Position numbers and translations under genes: made by a program. Below are positions 59,701 through 64,000 of a stretch of DNA of 64,000 bases, piece after piece. The number at the start of each line of letters is the position of its first letter. Within the stretch, counting starts at the first letter, position 1. Below the pieces are notes generated by a model that saw nothing but the letters and a program-made list of their open reading frames with translations, did not search any database and was not told the DNA's origin. Source of the stretch: Aquipseudomonas alcaligenes MRY13-0052 (GTDB lineage Bacteria > Pseudomonadota > Gammaproteobacteria > Pseudomonadales > Pseudomonadaceae); the NCBI GenBank assembly GCA_000474255.1, contig BATO01000018.1:23437-87436 (forward strand), read 5' to 3'.

Positions 59701-62700
59701 CGCACCGTCATTGACCACCACCGTCACGTTGCGCGGCGTGGTGCTCGGGTTGGTGCTGGTGCTGGAGTAGCGGATGGTCTCGATCGCCGTCTCGTAGGCC
59801 GCCTTGGTGGCGACGCCGGTGAGGGTGACGGTGATCTTGCCGGCGACGCTGGTGTCCACCACGCCGGTGATGCCGCTCGGCAGGCCGGTGGCGGTCAGCA
59901 CGTCCCCTGCCTGGGCGTTGGTCAGCACGACCTTGGCCGAGGCGATGGTGCTGTTGTCGATATCGGTCACCAGGGTGTCGATATCGGCGATGGCCACCGC
60001 GGCAGAGCCTTCGGTGTAGGTGGTCTGGTAACCCGTACCCACCACACCGGCACTGTCGTTGCCGTCCAGATCAAGCAGCGGCGCGTCGTTCACCGCCGTG
60101 ACGTTGATGGTCACCGTGGCCGTGTTGCTATAGAGGCTGCCGTCGCTCACCTGGTACTGGAAGGTGGCATAGGGCGCGCCGTTCTCGTTGCCGTCCGGCA
60201 CGAACACCAGCTTGCCGGCGTTGATGTCGGCGATGCTGATCACCTGGTTCAGGGTCACCGCGGCGCCGTTGAACTGCAGCACGCCGTTGCTCGCCAGCTG
60301 GGTCACCTTGATGGTGGTGAAGGCGCTGGAGTCCGCGTCGTGGTCGTTCAGCGGCCCGGTGCCATCGGCGCCGAACAGGCCTGCGCTGGTGATGGTCACC
60401 GAGGTGTCTTCGTTGGTGCTGAAGGTGTCGTTGACCGCCACCGGCGCGTCGTTCGCGGCGGTGATGTTGATGGTCAGCGTGGCATTGGACGGGTCACCGT
60501 CGGAGTCGACGATGGTGTAGCCGATCTGCTCGGCGGTATTGCCGGTCAACCCGCTCGGCGCGGTGTAGCTCCAGGCGCCGGTGGCGAAGTTGAAGGCCAG
60601 CTTGCCACCCAGGTCGGTGGTGATGTTCAACTGGGCGGTGGCATTGCTGCCGTTCCAGGTATACACGTCGCCATCGACGGTCAGGGACTTGATACCGCCC
60701 TTGCCGTCGGCGCCGAAGCCGTCGTCGTCGGCGGTGCCGGCGACGCCATCGCTGCCATTGAGCACGTTGCCGGAAACCATGCCGGTGCTGACCTGGTCGA
60801 GCAAGGTGTCCACCAGGTCGGAGAAGTCCCCGATCAGGATGGGCGAGCCGCTGCCGTCGAGATCGACGTCCTGCAGGTTGTCGTTGTCGATGCCGTCACC
60901 GATACCGATGGTGGTGACGTTGATGCCGTTGTCGTTGATGAACTGCTGCCAGTCGGTGGCCGTCTGGTTGAGCAGCGCATTGCCGCTCTGGGTCTGCTCG
61001 TTGGGGTTGCCGTCGCTGATGAACACGACCTGGTTGTTCCAGCCCGGAAGCGGGTTGAAGGCATCCATGGTCTTCTCGATGGCCGCAGTGAAGTCGGTGT
61101 TGCCGTCATAGGGGCGCACGCCACCGGGCTCGTTCGGGTCGAGGGAGTTGATCAGGCTTTCGAAGGCCGCATAGCTGGTCACCGGCGCGTAGGACTTGGC
61201 GTCTCCCGAGAAGGCCACCACCTGCATCTGCACATCACCGGTGTTACCGGTGAACAGCGCCTGGGCAGCAGCCTTCACGGCATCGAGCATCTGCCCGAGT
61301 TCGGACTTGCTGATGCTGCCGCTGAAGTCCAGCACGAACACCATGTTGATGTCCGGCGCCACGCTTTCGCCCACGGTCGCCACGTCGTTCTTCGCCACCG
61401 GGGTGTCGTCGTCGACGTTGATGTTCAGGGTGCCGTTGGCGCTGTCACCGTCCTTGTCGGTGACCTTGTAGGTGAGCTGGAAGGCCTGGTTGTTCTCGTT
61501 GTCGCCATCGGCGTGGTGGATCGGCGCGTTCTGCACCACCGAGTAGGCACCGGTCTGGCTATTGGTCAGGGTCACCGTCAGTACGGTGGTGGTGCCCTGC
61601 TTGATCACCAGGTTGTTGCCCGAGGTCTCGTAGGTGAAGCCTGCCGGTGCGCCGGTGTTGACCCAGCTGATGCTGCCCGCACCGTCGTTGCCATAGCTAT
61701 GGCTGAGGGTGCCGGTGGCATTCTGCGAGTCGGCGTCGTCGCCGGTACCGCCGGGGATGCCGTTGGGCCGTGCGTCGTCGTCCAGCTGCACCGTCTGGTT
61801 GGTGCCGGTGGCCGGGGCGTCGTCCTTGAAGCTGATGACCTTGCCGATGTCCAGGTTGCCGGTGGCCGTATCGCCGTCCTTATCGGTGGCGGTGGCACTC
61901 AGGCTGATATGGCCCGAGCCAAGGAACTTGGCCTCGTCCGGATCAGAGGTCGGGTGGACGATGGAGCGGAGCTGGTCAAGGGTGACCTTGCCGTCCGCAC
62001 CCACGGTGAGGGTGAACACCAGGTCGTTGCCGGTGGCGGTACGCCCTTCGACCACGCCTGCGCCGTTGACGCTGAGCACCACGTTCTGCCCGCTGGCGGT
62101 ATCCACCAGGCCGGAGTTGGCGTCCTGCACGGTCAGTTTGTAGGCCAGGCTCTGCAGGCCGTCGGCACCCGGTTGCACGTTGAACAGGCCGCTGAAATCA
62201 GCGGTGGCGTTCAGCGCCAGGTTCGACTCGTCCACCTGCAACTGCTGGGTGGCGCCCCAGGTCACGCTGGTGCTGACGTCGTTGTAGTCGTAGTCGGACG
62301 AGTTGGTCTGGTCCTCCCAGTTCTGGTTGCCGGCGCTGCCGGTGTCCTGCAGGTGCGAGCCGCCGGGGTTCAGCGTGGCGTCGCTGAACAGCACGTTGGC
62401 ACCGTCGGCGCCGGTCAGCGGGGTGCTGCCGATGAAGGCCTGCCACTTGCCGCCCACCAGCTGGAAGGTGATTTCCGCACCGTTGGCCAGCCCGGCGTTG
62501 GCGCCGCCGTTGGGGATGATGAAGAAGCCGGTGTGCGCCGGGTCCAGGCCACTGATGTCGGAGGTGTCGCCAGCGGTCTGGCTGTGCACGTTGGCCCAGA
62601 TCACCTTGCCGCTGACCGGGGTGCCGTCGTCGCCCTTGATGTAGTAGCCATAGCTGTTGCTGTAGCCGGCCGAGCTGCCAACGAAGGTCACCGAGGAGTT

Positions 62701-64000
62701 GAGGTCCAGGGCGCCGACCTGGATGGTCGGGGTGTCGTCGTTGATGGTCACGGCCAGGCTGCCGGTGGCCGAGTCATCGTCCTTGTCGGTGACCTTGTAG
62801 CCGACGTTGAGGGTGATGTTGTCCTCGGTGCCGTTCACCGTGTGCATCAGCGGTTTCAGCAGGTTGACGGTGTAGGCGCCACTGGCCAGGTCGGTCAGCA
62901 CCACGGTCATCAGGGCGCCGCGGGCGCTGCTGATGGTCAGGGTGTTGGTCGAGGCGTTCCAGGTGGAGGTCACGCTCTCGCTGCCCAGGCTGGTGGGCCC
63001 GGTCAGTTCGATGGACTTCAGCCCGTCGGCGCCGGCGCTGTAGTTCAGCGTGCCGCTGGTGCTGGTGCTGGCGCCGGCCACATCGCCGGGCCCGCCGTTG
63101 ATGCCGCCGGACAGGCCTTCGTCGTCCAGCACGTTCGGAGCGGTGCTGTTGCCGGCGGTGGGCGCGTCGTCACGGAAGCTGATGGCATTGCCCAGGTTGA
63201 GGGTGGCGCTGCTGGCGTCACCGTCCTTGTCGGTGATGGTCGCGGTCAGTTTCACCAGGTCGGCGGCGGAGAGGCCGGTAGGCTGATCCGGGCCGCTGTT
63301 GGGGGTGTGCAGCACGGCCAGTTTCTGGTCGAGGGTGACCTTGCCGTCGGCGTCCACCGTGACCCTGAAGGCGACGGCACCGGTGTCACTGCCGACACGG
63401 CCGACCACGGCATTGCCTTCCAGGTACAGCTTGATGTCGCTGCCAGTGGCGGAGTCTTTCAGGCCGCTGTCGGCGCCTGCGGCCTTGACGTCCAGGGCGT
63501 AGGTGGTAGTACCGGCACCGTCGGCGCCGTAGTTGCGGGTGAAGGAACCGCTGAAGTCACGGGTGGCATCGGTGCCGAGAACGGTTTCGTCCACCTGCAG
63601 GCTGGCCGTCTGGGCCTGGCCGGCGTTGATGGTCGGGGCGTCGTCCTTGAAGCTGATGGCATTGCCGAGGTTGAGGCTGGCGCTGTTGGCGTCACCGTCC
63701 TTGTCGGTGATGGTCGCCACCAGTTTCACCAGATCCGCAGCGGAGAGGCCGGTGGCCTGGTCCGGCCCGGTGTTGGGCGAGTGGACGATGGCACGCACCT
63801 GGTCGAGGGTGACGTTACCGGAAGCATCCACCGTGACCTTGAAGGCGATGGCGCCGGTGGAGGTGCCGACACGGCCCACCACTTCACCCCCTTCCAGGTA
63901 CAGCTTGATGTCGCTGCCGCTGGCGGTGTCTTTCAAGCCGCTGTCGGCACCCTGGGATTTCACTTCCAGCGTGTAGCCGATGTTGCCGGCACCGTCGGCG
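56779..64000 (-). CDS. Giant LapA-type RTX adhesin with two vWA domains, C-terminal part
   Basis: About 2,400 residues are visible; the frame is open past 64000, so the N-terminus and any LapG cleavage site are missing. Going toward the C-terminus: roughly 157-residue T1SS-143/DUF5801-type repeats (63158-64000, a diverged one near 61820-62240), a DUF4114-like domain (about 62240-62540, SDYDYNDV), vWA domain 1 (60771-61356, MIDAS DFSGS), cadherin/VCBS-like domains, vWA domain 2 (59022-59598, DFSGS), more cadherin-like repeats (VNDAPV linkers), RTX nonapeptides (57096-57462, GGSGNDVLIGG) and a C-terminal type I secretion signal. It is expected to be exported by a LapEBC-type system and held by LapD/LapG. 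Confidence 0.9.
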   Translation of the reverse strand, partial: ADGAGNIGYTLEVKSQGADSGLKDTASGSDIKLYLEGGEVVGRVGTSTGAIAFKVTVDASGNVTLDQVRAIVHSPNTGPDQATGLSAADLVKLVATITDKDGDANSASLNLGNAISFKDDAPTINAGQAQTASLQVDETVLGTDATRDFSGSFTRNYGADGAGTTTYALDVKAAGADSGLKDSATGSDIKLYLEGNAVVGRVGSDTGAVAFRVTVDADGKVTLDQKLAVLHTPNSGPDQPTGLSAADLVKLTATITDKDGDASSATLNLGNAISFRDDAPTAGNSTAPNVLDDEGLSGGINGGPGDVAGASTSTSGTLNYSAGADGLKSIELTGPTSLGSESVTSTWNASTNTLTISSARGALMTVVLTDLASGAYTVNLLKPLMHTVNGTEDNITLNVGYKVTDKDDDSATGSLAVTINDDTPTIQVGALDLNSSVTFVGSSAGYSNSYGYYIKGDDGTPVSGKVIWANVHSQTAGDTSDISGLDPAHTGFFIIPNGGANAGLANGAEITFQLVGGKWQAFIGSTPLTGADGANVLFSDATLNPGGSHLQDTGSAGNQNWEDQTNSSDYDYNDVSTSVTWGATQQLQVDESNLALNATADFSGLFNVQPGADGLQSLAYKLTVQDANSGLVDTASGQNVVLSVNGAGVVEGRTATGNDLVFTLTVGADGKVTLDQLRSIVHPTSDPDEAKFLGSGHISLSATATDKDGDTATGNLDIGKVISFKDDAPATGTNQTVQLDDDARPNGIPGGTGDDADSQNATGTLSHSYGNDGAGSISWVNTGAPAGFTYETSGNNLVIKQGTTTVLTVTLTNSQTGAYSVVQNAPIHHADGDNENNQAFQLTYKVTDKDGDSANGTLNINVDDDTPVAKNDVATVGESVAPDINMVFVLDFSGSISKSELGQMLDAVKAAAQALFTGNTGDVQMQVVAFSGDAKSYAPVTSYAAFESLINSLDPNEPGGVRPYDGNTDFTAAIEKTMDAFNPLPGWNNQVVFISDGNPNEQTQSGNALLNQTATDWQQFINDNGINVTTIGIGDGIDNDNLQDVDLDGSGSPILIGDFSDLVDTLLDQVSTGMVSGNVLNGSDGVAGTADDDGFGADGKGGIKSLTVDGDVYTWNGSNATAQLNITTDLGGKLAFNFATGAWSYTAPSGLTGNTAEQIGYTIVDSDGDPSNATLTINITAANDAPVAVNDTFSTNEDTSVTITSAGLFGADGTGPLNDHDADSSAFTTIKVTQLASNGVLQFNGAAVTLNQVISIADINAGKLVFVPDGNENGAPYATFQYQVSDGSLYSNTATVTINVTAVNDAPLLDLDGNDSAGVVGTGYQTTYTEGSAAVAIADIDTLVTDIDNSTIASAKVVLTNAQAGDVLTATGLPSGITGVVDTSVAGKITVTLTGVATKAAYETAIETIRYSSTSTNPSTTPRNVTVVVNDGATDSNTAQTTIKVVAVDNGPDAKNDVANVVEGHGQDFNVVFVLDFSGSIDNAELNQMLTAVKQAGAELFDGTSGHVQLQIVAFSSTATSYVPVTSVEAFSSLIDSLNPNAGGVRPFDGNTDFTAGIQQTMSAYTPISGWSNQVVFISDGNPNEQTGTGGNSLTDATSTAWNTFVDSNGINVTTVGIGDGINNARLQDVDLDGQGSPLNVAGFGQLVDALLGQVVGGDVSGNVLWGSDGVSGTADDDSYGVDGAGYIKSVTIGSVTYTWNGTSTITPSSGSPISGSVLTGIETPEHGKLTFNFATGAWSYVAPDGLTSNLTEQFGYSLVDSDGTTDTATLTVNVTDANSPPAGADATLSLLEDASHVLSASSFGFSDDEGDSLAAVKITTLPTAGQLTLNGSAISAGTTVSVADINAGKLVFTPAANASGTGYAKLTFQVQDDGGTANGGVNLDPNPNTITFNVTAVNDAPVLGGMGGTLNYTENAGVKIIDSSVTLSDVDSPNFNGGSLVVAFTANGTAADQLSVVNQGTGSGQLNVSGSNLRLGSTNIGTIAGGTNGSSLTISFTNNLATLAVVQALIQQIAYANTSDNPSTLDRTLSFTVKDGDGTANGGVDSASAIAYVHLNAVNDAPVANADHVVAYNASVVVPDWALLWNDSDADSNVLSLNSVGGASGGSVSHSGSGLAGTTSFTDSGSVGGSFTYTTKDEQGAVSGSTTVDVDRDNSGTLGSSGDSSDQIVIDNSALGNTLAGGSGNDVLIGGVGDDTLNGGNGNDLLVGGAGNDALNGGGGIDTASYIDATSGVTVSLASAAAQNTGGAGTDTLSGIENLIGSNFGDVLTGNSGDNTLSGLAGNDTLIGNGGNDILSGGDGADTFKWQAGETGLTHITDFTKGVDSLDLSQLLSGEHANLGSLSQYLTFSFGASTTITVDSNGAGAGATGPTIVLDGINLQTSYGVADAGGVISGMLGDGTLKVDV

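Overview
The window is about 64 kb of high-GC Gammaproteobacterial chromosome and looks like a Pseudomonas of the P. aeruginosa/otitidis/alcaligenes side of the genus. The evidence is the fused tyrA-aroA gene, the order rpsA-cmk-(tyrA-aroA)-hisC-pheA-serC-gyrA-mtnA-mtaD-ubiG-mupP, a MASE2-type CyaB, a PlpD-type patatin autotransporter, HsbD, LapG/LapD, and several pseudomonad REP-like palindromes. No rRNA, tRNA, prophage, transposase or CRISPR array was seen. Locus comparisons with P. aeruginosa PAO1 are from memory, not from a search.

Layout. (1) 1-9894, minus strand: the 5' part of rpsA, then cmk, tyrA-aroA, hisC, pheA, serC and gyrA. The genes from serC to cmk are tightly packed, with stop/start overlaps, as an aromatic amino acid/serine operon; a perfect terminator follows cmk and rpsA has its own sigma70-type promoter. 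(2) 10113-16048: mtnA diverges from mtaD-ubiG-mupP-SDR, followed by a diguanylate cyclase. (3) 16119-20836, minus: rluB, a DUF1289 gene, scpB, scpA, a Sua5/YciO-family gene and an RNase AM-like PHP gene. (4) 20903-24957, plus: yciB, yciI, a membrane coiled-coil protein, then the Cpx-like response regulator, Spy-like protein and sensor kinase with a CpxR-type box. (5) 25025-33308: a nitroreductase, two tandem trkH paralogues, an AraC regulator, a YkgJ-like protein, an Mpo1-like protein, an HD protein and the adenylate cyclase CyaB. (6) 33494-41878: the agt-plcP glycolipid-remodelling pair with a Pho-box-like array upstream, a divergent AraC gene, csaA, an EamA transporter, hldD, a SelW-like protein and plpD. 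(7) 42007-51203, minus: a FimV-like LysM protein, an MFS/MarR pair, a DUF2804 protein, HsbD and RecQ. (8) 51340-64000: yecA-like, DUF454, lapG and lapD on the plus strand, facing a small Asp-rich repeat protein, a small conserved protein and the C-terminal 2,400 residues of a giant RTX/vWA adhesin on the minus strand.

How it works together. The left half is core metabolism and chromosome maintenance (chorismate to Phe/Tyr, serine, CMP kinase, gyrase, condensin accessory proteins). The right half is dense in envelope and surface functions under second-messenger control: two diguanylate cyclases, an adenylate cyclase, and the c-di-GMP receptor LapD with its periplasmic protease LapG beside a LapA-type adhesin, the expected substrate class. 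The least described items are the secreted DxDxDG repeat protein at 55747-56130, the duplicated vWA modules of the adhesin, and the 11-bp-phased Pho-box-like array in front of plcP-agt.
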